A stretch of DNA of 64,000 nucleotides, taken from positions 2,542,001 to 2,606,000 of the forward strand of contig NC_135118.1 of assembly GCF_050908995.1 (NCBI RefSeq). Direction: 5' to 3'. This document shows positions 22,532-34,356 of this stretch, one piece after another; the first letter of the stretch is position 1; every line of letters begins with the position of its first letter. A model generated the notes under the pieces. That model did not search any database. It had not been told where the DNA came from and saw only the letters and a list, made by a program, of their open reading frames with translations. A program made the translations under genes and the position numbers. The DNA is from Andrena cerasifolii (Eukaryota > Arthropoda > Insecta > Hymenoptera > Andrenidae).

Positions 22532-23693
22532 GAGTAAGGGCATTCCTCGGTCAAATCTCGCGAAAACATAGGTGGCTTTTATGAGCTTTTGTAGAGAAAA
22601 GTATACTATGTAAGTGTGTAAAAGTTTTTGCACTTTATTCTGCTGCAAATGTAGAGTATAAAAACAATTTATTTCATTTTTGCCGTAATCCTGTCTGTGA
22701 TATACATCGCATGCTGCATCGTTGTAAAAAATAGGCCAGGACTATTGCCATGATAACTCCAGACAGGATCATCAAAAATAAAAAAAAAACAGAGAAATTC
22801 CTTAAGACGCTCCCTGCGGGTGACGGTACCGTCGCGTCATGAGGAATTCCTATCCTATGGCAGGTGACGTGCATGGTCGCGTCATGGGTCCTGTCCCAAT
22901 AAATGTGGAAGGGAAAGCAGAGCATTGCAGGCATCGTGTTTTCTTTTGGCATAAGCATTCAGTACGAACGTTTTTAACAGTGTGAGCAGTCGTTTATGAA
23001 TTTTAATCATTCTTCATCATTCTACAGCTGTTCTTAGTATTTAGCAAGGTGAGTTGCATTTCTTCTGTTGAATTCTACTTCTTATCAATATTTTTATTCA
23101 ACTTCGTTATTAAATATTTTGAATATACAATTTTGAGGTGTAAACATTGGGGGGAAAATGTAAAATGACGGAATTTTTTAGTTTTTCATGTGCATTGAAC
23201 GATTTTGGGACTACTTGCACGGTGTTCAACGTAATTTCTAATTAATTATTCCTTTTTTTATTTCGCATACGTTCTTCATCAATTGTTTCGTTCATTTTCA
23301 TTACTATTATAATGAAACTGTGAGCTGGTTGTCTAAAATATCCTAAAAAATCATATTTATTATTGTTTACCCACAATGTTTTGTCTAGAAAAGACCAATT
23401 TTTTTAGTTTTGGATAGAACTCTTTTTGCTTTGTCATATGAACGTGAAAAGTGTTCGCCCTTACCGAAGGTAATTGTTTTTCAAAAGTATGTTTCAGTTA
23501 TTTATTTTTGTGGGCATACTTTCATAATATTTTATTTTACAGTGATGCCGAAAAGGAAGTGGACTGAAAACATCAATGCTTCTTCAACCTCAAAATCCCA
23601 AAACATCGTAATTTATAGCCACGTATAAAAAAGGCGAGTCGAAATCAAAACGAAACATGGGTTCGCCAAATGAAAGCCCTATTGAATGGCAGA
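22532..23693. other. no confident feature
   Basis: No recognised gene. A 94-residue minus-strand frame at 22674-22958 has one hydrophobic stretch but no family resemblance. At 23543 a MPKRKWTENI start is followed by a stop after about 30 codons. Confidence 0.35.
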
Positions 23694-24762
23694 CCCCATA
23701 AAAAAATTAAAAAAGTAAAAAAATTAAGCCAACTACATGAAATCAAATAAATCACAAAAAATAGAAGATAATAATAATCACAAGATTAAAAAAAAATATG
23801 TGAAATCAAAATGAGCTGCAAGTACATAATGGTGCTTTCCTGCAGCGTGCAAAGGCAACACTGGGTAACACAATAAAAGAAAAAAAGATGGCGAGGTATT
23901 ATTCTCAGATGATCAATACCCATACCTTCCCTATCGCAGCCTTTCAGATAATTTGTCAATTTAAAACTCTGACAATATATGAGTACACTATCATTATTTT
24001 GCGTTTTTAAATAATTTTAAGACCATTCATCGACACCAATACCTTGCTTTGACAGGCGTACAGCTAATAATTCAAATAAAACAATTTAAATAAAACTTTG
24101 TCACATTGCGAACAATTTCATTAGTTTTCGGTTTTTAAATAATTCTTATTCATCGACACCTTGATCTTGCCTGGCCACGTCAAGTATTTCACTTCCAGGC
24201 GCGGCCATATTTTTTGTCTTTTATTGTGTTACACAGTGTTGCCTTTGCACGCTGCGGGAAAGCACCTCTACATATGTACTTGCAGCTCATTTTGATTTCA
24301 CTTTTTTTTTTAATTTGTAATTATTATTATCATCTATTTTTTGAGGATTTATTTGATTTCACGTACTTGGCGTACTTTGTTTACTTTTTTAAAAGTTTTT
24401 TATGGGGATCTCACTTCTTTTTACAAAGATAATTTGCATAGGGAATGACTTCAGATAATTTTTAATATTATAACTTACAAATTATCACGGAACAGAATTA
24501 AGGATAAATCCAGTCACAGTATCATTTTACGCTTCCATTATCTATATATACATAAAATCCTTAGTTTAGTTACACATAAAAAACAGTTTGATGATATTCA
24601 AACATGTCGCAATTCTAATTTCGGCAACTTACCTTGTGTTTGAGACTGTACGTTGGTTGCAATTCAATGGTACAACGATACATATTTGTAAAAACACGTT
24701 TATAACTTGGTTGTAACTTGACGGTAAGCTGTCAACATTTGGAGTGGATTGCATAGAAAAGT
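23694..24762. mobile_element. fold-back element, copy 2 (inverted relative to copy 1)
   Basis: 23694-24400 is a hairpin: GCAGCGTGCAAAGGCAACAC pairs with GTGTTGCCTTTGCACGCTGC, with the same central blocks as 17270-17540. 24400-24762 is the reverse complement of 16452-16795 (TATGGGGATCTCACTTC to GGAGTGGATTGCATA). The two copies thus face each other about 5.6 kb apart. Confidence 0.65.
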
Positions 24763-24967
24763 CACATTTCTATTATACCTACGTTACAATCCATCTTCAA
24801 AAAACACCTATTTTTTAGTTAGTCACACTGTTGGTCTCCCTTAACTGCCTGTAAAATATGTACCGTTACGAATTTCGTTCTAAAATTTTACCTGGTCATT
24901 CTTGAGATGTTGCGGGATGAAAATATGCAAAACAAAATGTATTTCATGTTTTGAGCGGGAAGTTTCC

Positions 24968-25709
24968 TTAAGGGGAGGTTCCAGTCTAGAGCCCCCCAAA
25001 ATAGGTGATCTTTAGGAATTAATTAAAGGAAATCTACTATATATAATTTAATGGGACTTCTTGCATTGTATTAAGGATATCTTACATTATAGAAATATAT
25101 TTTTTATTTTATAATTAATCATTACAGACGGCACTGGGGAGTCGTTAAAGTCAAGGCGTCAAAACATTCATCCAAATCGGTGGAACCTGTATCCCCAAAA
25201 GTTATTATCCGATTCGACTGAAACTTTTTTTATTTTGAAGAATATACTTCTGGCTAGGGGGGGGGCACACAAAATTACAAAAATAACATTTTTTTAAGAA
25301 AATAACGACACTTCAAGTTTGAAATCACTTTTCCCCTATATTTTTCGTCCTTTCAACGCCTTTGAAAATTATAAATTTTCAACTTTTTGTAATTTTTTTG
25401 TCCCCTCCCCCTAGCCAAAAGAATAATCTTCAAAATAAAAAAGGTTTCAGTCGAATCGGATAATAACTTTTGAAGATACAGGTCCCACCGTTTTGAGAAC
25501 ACCGTTTCGAGAAAAACGCATTTGAAGTTTTACGTGAGCGCCGGAGTGGACGGTTGTTGCCCATGCATTTGCCGCCACTCAAATGCCTATAACTTCGGGA
25601 ATTTTACGAATTTAAACAAATCCTTTTAAACACGCATTCCTAAAAGGTTGAACATTCGAAAAATGAAATAAAAAAAATCGACCTTTCGACCAGAAACCTT
25701 TCCCCTTAA
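24968..25709. mobile_element. TTAA element, family GGGGAGGTTC, copy 3
   Basis: TTAA at 24968-24971 and 25706-25709. Inverted ends GGGGAGGTTCCAGTC / GGGGAAAGGTTTCTGGTC (right end has small insertions). The strand order of interior blocks is opposite to copy 1, as expected for a palindromic element in the reverse orientation. Confidence 0.82.
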
Positions 25710-26378
25710 TCCAATAAACATTTTTCTCATGCGTCGATAACAATAAAAAGAAATATATATCCACGTATTACAAACAAATATGGATATTCAGGAATATAAG
25801 AAATTTCCAGACACGTCATTTCTATTTCCTTTAATCTGATTCAGTGGATTCACAAGATAAGGTTGGCATTCGTCCCTGCCATTTCAAATTAAGAAACCTC
25901 TTCCCATTTCGCCTGACCTCAATGTAAATTATGGAGAGGAAAAAAGAAATTCCTTCCGCCAACATTTCCTTGGCGCACGCGTGCTTATAAGTGTGCCCAA
26001 TTTGGAAACCTGTTCAATGATCGAGATCGAGATATTCCTCGATGACAGTGACCTAGGGCGTCCTTGAATTCAAGGACACTCATTCAACCTGTCCACCCAT
26101 GAGAACATTAGCGGCGTGACGGCTGGAATTTACTTTCACTTTGATAATAATAGTATTATATCTGGTCATAGTATTCTTCGAATTCCAGGTTATAAATGTT
26201 CGAAATCGATTATATTTTCGGTGATTACTTACAAAATGACTCACCGATTTCGATTACCTTGAAATATGTTGTCAAAGTTAACATTCTGAATAATTTTTTC
26301 CTTTACAGGAAAGATAGAGATATTTGCAAAAATCTGTGATCGGTACTTGGTTTGGGTTAGATGGGGGGATGCTAAACC
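25710..26378. other. no feature seen
   Basis: Moderately complex sequence without a recognised element or exon. Confidence 0.4.
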
Positions 26379-26386
26379 ATCTAACC

Positions 26387-26686
26387 TAAAGTGACCAGAT
26401 ATTTCTTGTTCCAATGCGGGACAAACAAGCAAGCAAGCAAGCAAAAAAAAGGTTGACAGATCTGTGAGGAGATCTTGTCCGTAGTTTATTAAAGCGATTA
26501 CCATATATTTAAAAATACATACTTGTGATTATAAAGTGATACATTGAAACGAAATTGAAAATATTTCTTTTTTCACAACAAAAAAGTAGAGGAAACTTTA
26601 TGCCACTGCGAAAATGTAAAAGCTTACATGTCTAATCCTGGATACTTTGCGGGACACTTTTCAGTGCGGGACGTCTGGTCGCTTTA
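26387..26686. mobile_element. hAT-like MITE (TAAAGTGACCAGA ends)
   Basis: Inverted ends TAAAGTGACCAGA and the complement of TAAAGCGACCAGA are flanked by an 8-bp direct repeat with one mismatch (ATCTAACC 26379-26386, ATATAACC 26687-26694). GCGGGAC motifs lie inside each end. A (CAAG)n tetranucleotide tract is at 26427-26446. The element sits inside an inverted ACTTGGTTTGGGTTA pair (about 26345 and 26689-26705). Confidence 0.72.
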
Positions 26687-26704
26687 ATATAACCCAAACC
26701 AAGT

Positions 26705-27406
26705 GCAGGGTTATCCGTTAAAACTGCAACCTACGCGCGCGCGAACAGACGAAAATGGCAACACCGCCTCACGGACGCATTCCACTACAACTATTCACCG
26801 CCCCGCTGCACAGTGGGCAAAAGTGAGGTAGTTTGTTTCAAAATCAGAGAACTTTTGATAGAAATGAGATAGAGCGACGATTGTTTTTTTTAATTAAAGC
26901 TGAAAGATTGCAGAATATGGGAAAATTAATGAAATTATGGTACGAACGTTTTTTACCTTCGAAAATCTGTGTTAAACTTGAAATTTTACAATAAAATTAT
27001 GTTTTATCCATTACCATGATCGGTTAGAATTTTTTTTGACATGTTGCACATCATTTCCCGTAGATTTTGTCGCGTTGATTTCAAATCCGTTCGCAAAATT
27101 TGTCTACTCCCTCAGGATTTTGAAAAAAAAATCGATTTTTGTGAAATAAACTAATGAATAATAATTTTTTCGTTGAAATGATTTGATAACCCAGTGGTTT
27201 GAAGGTATATTGTATTTCCATATATTATTACACAATCAAAATAAGAATTTTTAATGTTTATTTTAAAATATTAAATGTTTTACAAGTATTGGGACATTTA
27301 CCTTAAGCGACAGAGACCGCATGCAGCAGAGGATGAATTCCGAAAAATTGATAGAGCAAGTTAAGTTACGTGTGCCGTTGTATGCAATGGACTAAATACT
27401 GCGATA
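26705..27406. other. possible degraded continuation of a Harbinger transposase
   Basis: Mostly unassigned AT-rich sequence. Just left of the MITE, about 27300-27400 read on the minus strand may continue the ORF described at 27675-27826, but stops are frequent and I cannot fix a frame. Confidence 0.25.
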
Positions 27407-27680
27407 GGGGGCTCGGTAATTATTTACTTTAGCGATTCCTCACCGATTTTGATGAAATTGGGATATGTTGTAAAACTCCACATAACCTAACCCAAGACTA
27501 ACACAAATTATAACACCAAAGCAAGAAATTAAAAAAATATTTTTGCGAATATCTCGGAAACTAAGACCGAACGGCGGCAACGTGTATAGGAAAAAGTTGC
27601 TCAGAATGTAGAGTTTTACAACATATCCAAATTTCATCAAAATCGGCGAGGAATCGCTAAAGTAAATAATTACCGGGGAT
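27407..27680. mobile_element. palindromic MITE inserted in a Harbinger-like ORF
   Basis: CGGTAATTATTTACTTTAGC at the left pairs with the complement at the right, and the arms stay paired to a centre near 27540 (TTTTGATGAAATT against AATTTCATCAAAA). About 270 bp. It terminates the ORF at 27675-27826, so it landed in a coding sequence. Confidence 0.7.
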
Positions 27681-27826
27681 TCAATCGCTTCTAGCAATTC
27701 AATAAATTTGCATTGCAGCATTCTAATGTATTGATAAAACTTATCGTCGTATTTTAGTAACTCTTTGAATAAAGTCCAATACTCCCTATCGACTCTTTTT
27801 TCCTTTTTAATATTGGATGTACCCAA
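27675..27826 (-). pseudogene. PIF/Harbinger (ALP1/HARBI1-like) transposase N-terminal fragment
   Basis: The minus-strand frame starting at 27826 reads about 50 residues resembling the region before the catalytic domain of HARBI1/ALP1-like proteins: REYWTLFKELLKYDDKFYQY, then IRML and FIELLEAIE. In that family this helical segment precedes the DDE nuclease, which cuts DNA and leaves 3-bp TWA duplications. After LEAIESP the frame runs into the palindromic MITE, so the apparent remaining 75 residues are not transposase. No catalytic residue survives here. This is recognition by pattern only; a profile search would settle it. Confidence 0.55.
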
Positions 27827-27979
27827 ATTCTATCTCGCTTTTTTGCTCTTTTTTTTGTATTTGTGTTTTTGTTTTCCTGTGTGTTTCCAATACAGGATGG
27901 CGGTTTCAAGCATTTTGCTTATATTGCCCAACGAACGATAGTCATTTTTCCTTTTTTTCCCTCCTCTCTCCTTCGAGTC

Positions 27980-28387
27980 CCAGCAGCAGCGACGCACCGG
28001 GAGACAGGTGACGGTCACCCATCTTTCCCTAGTACGCCGCCCCGTGATGATTAACTTCAGTGATCTTATGGGAACCTTTTTTTTTCGTAACAATTTATTA
28101 ACAGTTTCTCTATATGGTACATGCATGGCTACATCACAACGGTAGAATACACATTCCTACATGTCTGTTTGATATTGAAGGTCCCTGCCTCCTATGTGGC
28201 TCTACCCTTCATTTTCCCTTAACATAGATCACATTATGTCCCTTTGTTATTATATTTATCACAGAGTGATGTCCAAGTTGTATAGCTTATAATTTATCAT
28301 TATCTCTACAGGAAAACATAACATAAAAAACCTGTTTTTGATCATTTTTATGGGAACCGGTGTTTCCATCACGGCCATGGCCGCTGG
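27980..28387 (-). pseudogene. 5S rRNA-derived sequence, copy A, split by a retrocopy
   Basis: On the minus strand the head (28359-28387: CCAGCGGCCATGGCCG, then GATGGAAACACCGG) and tail (27980-28076) join into a 5S-like sequence of about 125 nt. It includes GATCACTGAAGTTAAT (box A region) and GATGGGTGACCG (box C region). The outer ends CCAGCGGC and GCTGCTGG can form the closing helix with one G-U pair. It is diverged from true insect 5S but shares derived words with copy B at 62553-62677 (GATGGAAACACCGG, GGGAAAGATGGG). Interrupted by the 28077-28347 insertion. Confidence 0.75.
28077..28347 (-). mobile_element. poly(A)-tailed retrocopy of an mRNA/retroelement 3' end
   Basis: A 271-bp insertion flanked by a perfect 11-bp repeat (TTATGGGAACC at 28066-28076 and 28348-28358). 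On the minus strand it ends GTTAATAAATTGTTACG followed by nine A, i.e. a polyadenylation signal about 17 nt before a tail. This is the mark of LINE-driven target-primed reverse transcription of a polyadenylated RNA, 5'-truncated. No ORF identifies the parent transcript. Confidence 0.82.
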
Positions 28388-29814
28388 TTTTTTGCTCTTT
28401 TTGCTGCGGTATAATGTAAATCAACCTTTACTTCAACATGGTCTAAAAACAATATCGATGGATCCCGTACTCGTCTGAATGGTGTCATTTATGCCTGCAG
28501 AAGAACTTTACTAACTCATTCTTGGTCAATGACTTTTCTTATAATAATCAGATTTCTAAGTATCGACCGTGTCAGTCGACCGAAATAGCGGAACGTCCGC
28601 GCTACACCCGGTCCGCTTACCTGATTCGGCGCGAACCGTCGTATTTACCACCCCACTGCGACGTTAATACGAGCCGCACCACCCTGGGGATAGGCTTATT
28701 TTGTAGAAAACACTTGAGGGAATATGGTACTATTTTTTTCGGATTTTTAAAATCGCCACCTCGAGCCCGTATTTGCAAAATAAAAATTTATTTATAATTT
28801 TCAATGTTGCAAAATTAATTTCTCGGTCTGGAAAAAAATTATTCAGGAAGGCCGATCCTTCTACATTAAAATGCCGTAAGAATCAACTAAATCCGACAAA
28901 TATTTTCCCAGGTAAAAATTCATAAGTACAACCCATTTTCACGAAAATAGGCAAAAATCGCAAAATTCAAGGCCCTGTATTTTTTAAACAAACTCGAAAT
29001 CGACAAAATGATGAATTAAACCCCCCCTAATTTCACGAGGACTACAACATATTCAAGTTTGAACAAAATCCGAGACATCCAAGGAAAAAAGTGATCGAGT
29101 TGGCGTAGAATGACCCATAAATTAGGTTCTTTTGGGGAATGGCGATGGTCTTCAATATCAGGATGAGTAACCTTAGTATCAAACTCTATACGAATTCGAG
29201 CTTTGAACTGGAGAATGTGGTGACGTGTAATCGTTCTGAACAGAATTGCTGTATATATAGACAGTCCTTATCAGAGAGATACCTCAGTGATTAAGAAAAA
29301 GCTAGTAGAAAGCTGGTCATCCAACAGTATGCATAGGGTACGTAGGATAGTTGAAAGAAACGAAGGAACAGCACCGTTCTCCTTCACAGAGGTAAAGAAA
29401 TTTCTAGGACACACTTCCCCCGAATTCGCACGTTTTGTCTGCAGTTCTTATACACCATTCCACGAACCGTTAGTCGTTTGCCTTGTACTAGTAAAATATT
29501 TGTACACGACGATTTTTCGCTGGGAGTGACGTACTTCATTCAACGTGCTTCCCAGGATGTTAAATCTTCGGAGAAACCACAGTTCTATACTGAGCGGGGT
29601 CAAATTCGTGGTACGATAGGAAACAGGGTGATTCTACACCTCGGAATAAGTCGAAATTATAAAGTAAATTTGTTTTTCTGTGGGCCTTCACTTTCGAGAA
29701 GACTGACTTTGAGAATTACTGTGGTAGAATTCTACGAATTCTGAATTTTTTCAATTCCACATTTAGCAAGTAACATTACTATTTAAAGTGGATTTAAATA
29801 TCGATGCATTAGGA
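28388..29814. other. no confident feature
   Basis: Unassigned. 28830-29120 resembles the inner/right part of a TTAA element (ends near 'gcgtagaatgacccataaatta', cf. the GGGGGTATTCTACCC family), without clear borders. The frames at 28522-28797 and 29287-29744 have no recognised relatives. Confidence 0.3.
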
Positions 29815-29816
29815 TA

Positions 29817-30801
29817 GGGTGGAGCTAAAAGTCCCGTTTTCTTATAAACCTATGTAAAATTTAGTAATAACAATCTAGAGATATCTGGTGCTTTTTGTAA
29901 AAAAATATGCCACGCACGGGGGCGAAAAATCCCCAATGTGTTTTCGTGTAATATTAAACTGAATAAGTAAAAAACCTTTTCAAGTCAACAAATATTTATT
30001 AAACCAATTCTTTTTGGTGTCTATAGATACAATATTGAAAGGAAAGCATGACATCTTTAACAAAAAAATAAAAATACAAGTCTAATGTTCACTTTGAACT
30101 AAAAAATAAAAAAAAATCGCTCAACTAAAAGAAAAACACTATTTAAAGACTTTGGCATCATTTCTTTATACTTTGGCCATCATATTATGAAAATAAATAA
30201 TAAAATATAAGTTTTCAGTCTGAGGGACTTTTTGCCCCAATGGTACCTCTATAGTTTCTGCGATATATACGATAAGAAAATATTATCATTCAGCAATAAA
30301 CAATATCATGCAAACATTACTGAAGGAACATACAATCGTAACGTACTTTCTGATACGCTTTTGAACTGTGGTTTACTTCGTATGAAACAATAAAGACGAC
30401 GGATTTCTTTTGATTTCCGATACATTTGTATGTTTTATAACGAAGGCGTCGTGTAATTCGCACGAACGTCCAGGAGCGACTGGCGTCTCTGTAGCAGAGT
30501 TGGGCAAACTGTAATCTAATTACAAATTACAAATTACGATTAAAATGTAATTGTGTAATTCAATTACAGATTACTTCCTATAATCGTTAATTTAGTTGAC
30601 CACAATTACAATTACAATGTAATTACATAATCAATTACGTGATCAATTACATTTGTGATTGATTATGCCCAACTCTGCAGTCTGTAGTCAACTCCGTTTT
30701 TTCTCGCCTTTTACATAGTATACTGCGAAACTCAATACATTGCTTAGGAATAGAGATTTTGAGTTGGGGACTTTTTACCCGCCGGACTTTTAGCCCCACC
30801 C
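29817..30801. mobile_element. TA element (GGGTGGAGCTAAAAG ends)
   Basis: Ends GGGTGGAGCTAAAAGTCCCG and the complement of GGGTGGGGCTAAAAGTCCGG, flanked by TA at 29815-29816 and 30802-30803. The 985-bp interior is non-coding and hosts a hAT-like MITE at 30495-30677. Confidence 0.78.
30495..30677. mobile_element. hAT-like MITE (CAGAGTTGGGCA ends)
   Basis: Inverted CAGAGTTGGGCA/TGCCCAACTCTG ends enclose an interior built of GTAATT/AATTAC words that pair across the element. Flanks share TCTGTAG, consistent with a 7-8-bp duplication, though the register is uncertain by two bases. Confidence 0.65.
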
Positions 30802-31017
30802 TACCCTACACCTGGATGGCTCACTTAGGATACTAATCGTTCAGGTTTCCTTTGTCCACCGCGAATCAAAATTATAATAATAAAAATAATAATGATAATA
30901 ATGATAAAAGTAGTAGTATTACTGCCACTAATAATAATAAAAAAATAAAAAATAAAAATACAAGATTTTTATTGAATACTTTATTAATACTAATAGTATA
31001 ACTATAATAACTTGTAA

Positions 31018-31236
31018 TAATGATAATAATGATAATAACTTGTAATAATGATAATAATGATAATAATGATAATAATGATAATAATGATAATAATGATAAT
31101 AATGATAATAATGATAATAATGATAATAATGATAATAATGATAATAATGATAATAATGATAATAATGATAATAATGATAATAATGATAATAATGATAATA
31201 ATGATAATAATAATAATAATGATAATAATGATAAAT
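31018..31236 (+). repeat. 9-bp satellite (ATGATAATA)n
   Basis: More than 20 near-identical copies of ATGATAATA. Because 9 is a multiple of 3, the array is open in two plus-strand frames (Asn-Asp and Met-Ile-Ile repeats); neither is a gene. AT-rich simple repeats flank it on both sides (30870-31017 and 31262-31290). Confidence 0.96.
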
Positions 31237-31657
31237 TGTTTTTAGTTCACACTAACATGCAGAATAAAAATAAAAATAAAAATACAAAATAATGAAAGAA
31301 GGATTTACTGCACTAAATAGGGCTGAAACTGGATTAATTGTTACACCTAATCCCATAAAGGATAATGGCAGTATCGTTCGTGGAAAAACAAAAAATAAAA
31401 ATATTACAATGCCGTGCAAAAATTGCTCGTGAATTAAAAGCGCCTATTAAATTTCTCGACCACTTGCCAGCCGCTTATACTGGTTCACTGGAGTGAGTGT
31501 AACGACCTGATTGGTCCTTGAAAGGACGTGCACGAGCGGAGAATTATAATACATTCAGTAAACGCACACTTCGGCTTTGACCTGCTAGACCTTATTGATG
31601 CACCCACCAGGTTATAAGATATTCCTCAATTTTTTTCCGCTGCGAATCTTTTTCGAT

Positions 31658-31780
31658 CTTTTCATAATTAATTATTCAAAGGTTAAGCGGAATAATTCCC
31701 CATCATCTATATGTACCGTGGCGAGATATATAACTCTGAATTTCCAGTTACTTCATTTGAATTTCAATGTAAGGACTTAA
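31658..31780 (+). repeat. diverged direct repeat, copy A
   Basis: About 120 bp matching 39806-39920 in the same orientation (TTCATAATTAATTATNCAA, CTCTGAATTT, TTCATTTGAATTTC, GGACTTAA). Family unknown. Confidence 0.6.
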
Positions 31781-32288
31781 TGGTACTGGGCAGTCGTTCT
31801 GGTCGAAAATGAAGCATTTCTTTTTCAATTAATTACAAAGACATAAATTCAAGTCGACACTCTTTCTTTGGCACAATGTTTATTAACATCGTAAGCTTTA
31901 AAAAAACATACTTTTTCGCCCAAAATATGTATTATAGATGACGCTATAGATCAATCATTAAAAAGGTTTTTCAAAGTGGTTTCTTTAGTTTTGCAGCGAT
32001 TTTAACGAAACGAAACGAAATTCAGCGACCTGCTTGTAAATTCTACTTCAGAATATCTCTGGCTCTGCACTGAACCTATGAGAGAAGTAAAATTATGTAA
32101 ATGACAAGTACCAAAGGACGGGTTTTCAAAAAAGTGCCTCTTTCGGTAGACAAAGATGAGGCTTTAGTTTCTTCTCATGAAGAAAAAGAGTTTTTATTAA
32201 CTTCAATTTAGGTTCAGGTAGAAACTACAGATTTGGTGAACATGCTCGAATTTGATTTGAATCAATTGGGACCCCCGGTTTTGAGTTA

Positions 32289-33533
32289 GGGGAAAGTGGG
32301 GCATAACACCGGGTACCTAATGTATATTTCCTGCTAGCATAAAGTCAGACGGCAAAATAAACTTTGGACACAGCTAGAAATCTTAATTGGACCTTACAGA
32401 ATCAGAAAATGAGAGTTCTTATATGAAAAAACTATTTGCCTTACAGGAAAACAAGTTTTCTCGGAAGTATGCAAGTACCTGGTTTTACCCTATAGGTGTG
32501 GGTAATACCGGGTACCTATTAAAAAACGCATAAAATATGATATAATTATAAAACCTTTATTACTATTATTTTAGAGACCATAAAGGAAGGTTTTTTTACA
32601 AATATTAACTTGTATATAAATTTATTTTTATTTATTTAGTGAACAGAAATCACAAATAAAGGTCTCGTCGCCCTCCTCAACACTTGTGCAAATCTTATGA
32701 GCACATCCGTGGCCTCAACGTCAGCATCGTCTTGAGCGTGTTTCACGTTGATATTGGCAGCTTCTAATTTTTGAGACAGCATGGCAATAAACCTACTCTT
32801 GTTCTTTCTATTCGCTCTATACGTGCTACATCCATTGATGCTGACGTTCTCGTTACTCCTACGAAAAAACCTCATAGCACCTTTTTTGTAGAGAATTTCC
32901 TAAGCTATAAATTATATAATAACTATTTTTGTCGCAAAACAGCTAGATAACGAGATATCCGCGAAAAACTGTTGTTGCTTTTTTCAACCCTCTGTAAAAT
33001 CTTTAGCGGCGGTCGGATTGGTGGGGACTTTTGACATATTATTTAAAACGACCAAATAAAGGCCCATAGCAAAATTTAGCTTGGTGGGATTTATTCCAAA
33101 GACAGATCCTAATTTCACTGGACTAATACATAGAACCGGGTACCCGTTTTTTTTTTGGTTTTGCCCCAAATGAGGTGATTTACTAAACATTAAATATTTA
33201 CACTTCAACATGCGATAAAGAGCCGGGTAAAACGTAAGAATACTGTGTAAAGACTACAGAATACAATGCAGTACCTACCGTAATAGATTCTTTAAATCCA
33301 AGTGGTATAAAAAAAGGCAATTCACCAACGCAACACTGGAACTTTTCAACTCGAAATTTTTAAACTTCCTTGGATGAAAAACTACGACGGTCTTTGCTCT
33401 GCGATTGATCGCATATCGTCGTGAGGTCCCCCCGAATGTAACACCATACGTTGGCTGCATATCGCAGCTCTTGTCTTAGAAAAACAATGGTACCCGGTCT
33501 GACCCGCGTACCCGGTTTTGCCCCACTTTCTCC
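32289..33533. mobile_element. TA element (GGGGAAAGTGGGGC ends)
   Basis: Ends GGGGAAAGTGGGGCATAAC and the complement of GGAGAAAGTGGGGCAAAAC, both followed by CCGGGTAC; TA at 32287-32288 and 33534-33535. The right 210 bp recur at 39445-39655. CCGGGTACC words repeat inside both ends. It contains a possible protein remnant at 32636-32875. Confidence 0.78.
32636..32875 (-). pseudogene. possible protein remnant in a TA element
   Basis: A 79-residue minus-strand frame containing NKSRFIAMLSQKLEAANINV followed by QDDADVE and DVLIRFA. Charged/aliphatic patterning with a DDAD motif vaguely recalls PIN/flap-nuclease-like proteins seen in animal repeats. I cannot name it with confidence. It is short, lacks neighbours in frame, and may be chance. 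Confidence 0.25.
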
Positions 33534-33761
33534 TACGATTGTATTGTTAGGCTCACCTGCGATAATTCATCGAAATCCGAACTCACGCGCACGTGGCAGC
33601 GGCAGATAAAGAGTTAAGTTTACTTAATTATGTTGGAGAAAAAACGAGATGCTAATTTATATATGTCGACCCAGGTGGTGCTGTGTAGAGCACGATGCTG
33701 TTGCGTACCGCGCAACCTCATATTGGTAACAATGCGTTTTTCACTAAATAAGGATTTAGGG

Positions 33762-34356
33762 TTAGGGATGGAGTACAAAATCACTAACAGTGATTTATCA
33801 CAGTGATCGCAGAATCACGGTCACGGTCGTGAATGAAGTTAAATCACGAACGTGATCGTGATTTTTTTAACTTGAGTGAATTGTTTACTGTAATCGTAAT
33901 TCTTGATCTTGATTGAATTATCTTTTATAAAGTACTTCAATATAGTTTGTGTTACAGTCAAAGCTTGCTAATTCAACGAATATGTACTTAGTATGAGCAT
34001 TCATTAATAGTCAATGTGTGCACGCACTGATTTGATTGGCTAAAGTATTCACATGTATATTATACTTTTTAACTAAAGTGAAGAAATATTCGTTAATTTA
34101 AATAGATCAAGAACGATTACATTGGTTCAAAATATACAACTGAGATTCTATGAGCACAGTGAGGACTTGAGAATGTTTCGAGAGAAATTAAAAATTGGGG
34201 TTACGTGGCGCGTGCAAAAAGCAGTTATCACTGTTCTGCCTGCACCAACCAGAAGCAATCACGAAAATCACGGATCACTGTTGAAAAATCACCGTGATTG
34301 GGAATGAACGTGATCGGATCACTCGTGACTCACAAATCACGGTTCTAGCCAACACT
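33762..34356. mobile_element. hAT-like element with a perfect 8-bp duplication
   Basis: 595 bp flanked by ATTTAGGG at 33754-33761 and 34357-34364. The ends (TTAGGGATGG and the complement of AGTGTTGGCTAG) are only weakly inverted, but both subterminal regions carry dense ATCACG/CGTGAT words on both strands, a common hAT transposase-binding arrangement. No transposase; the frame 34122-34307 is not one. Confidence 0.75.

Noticed and set aside
22674..22958. Small membrane-protein-like frame on the minus strand
   Set aside because: A single hydrophobic stretch in an otherwise unremarkable frame, with no conserved feature or gene context.
31020..31292. Asn-Asp and Met-Ile-Ile repeat proteins
   Set aside because: Both are translations of the 9-bp satellite, whose length keeps frames open.
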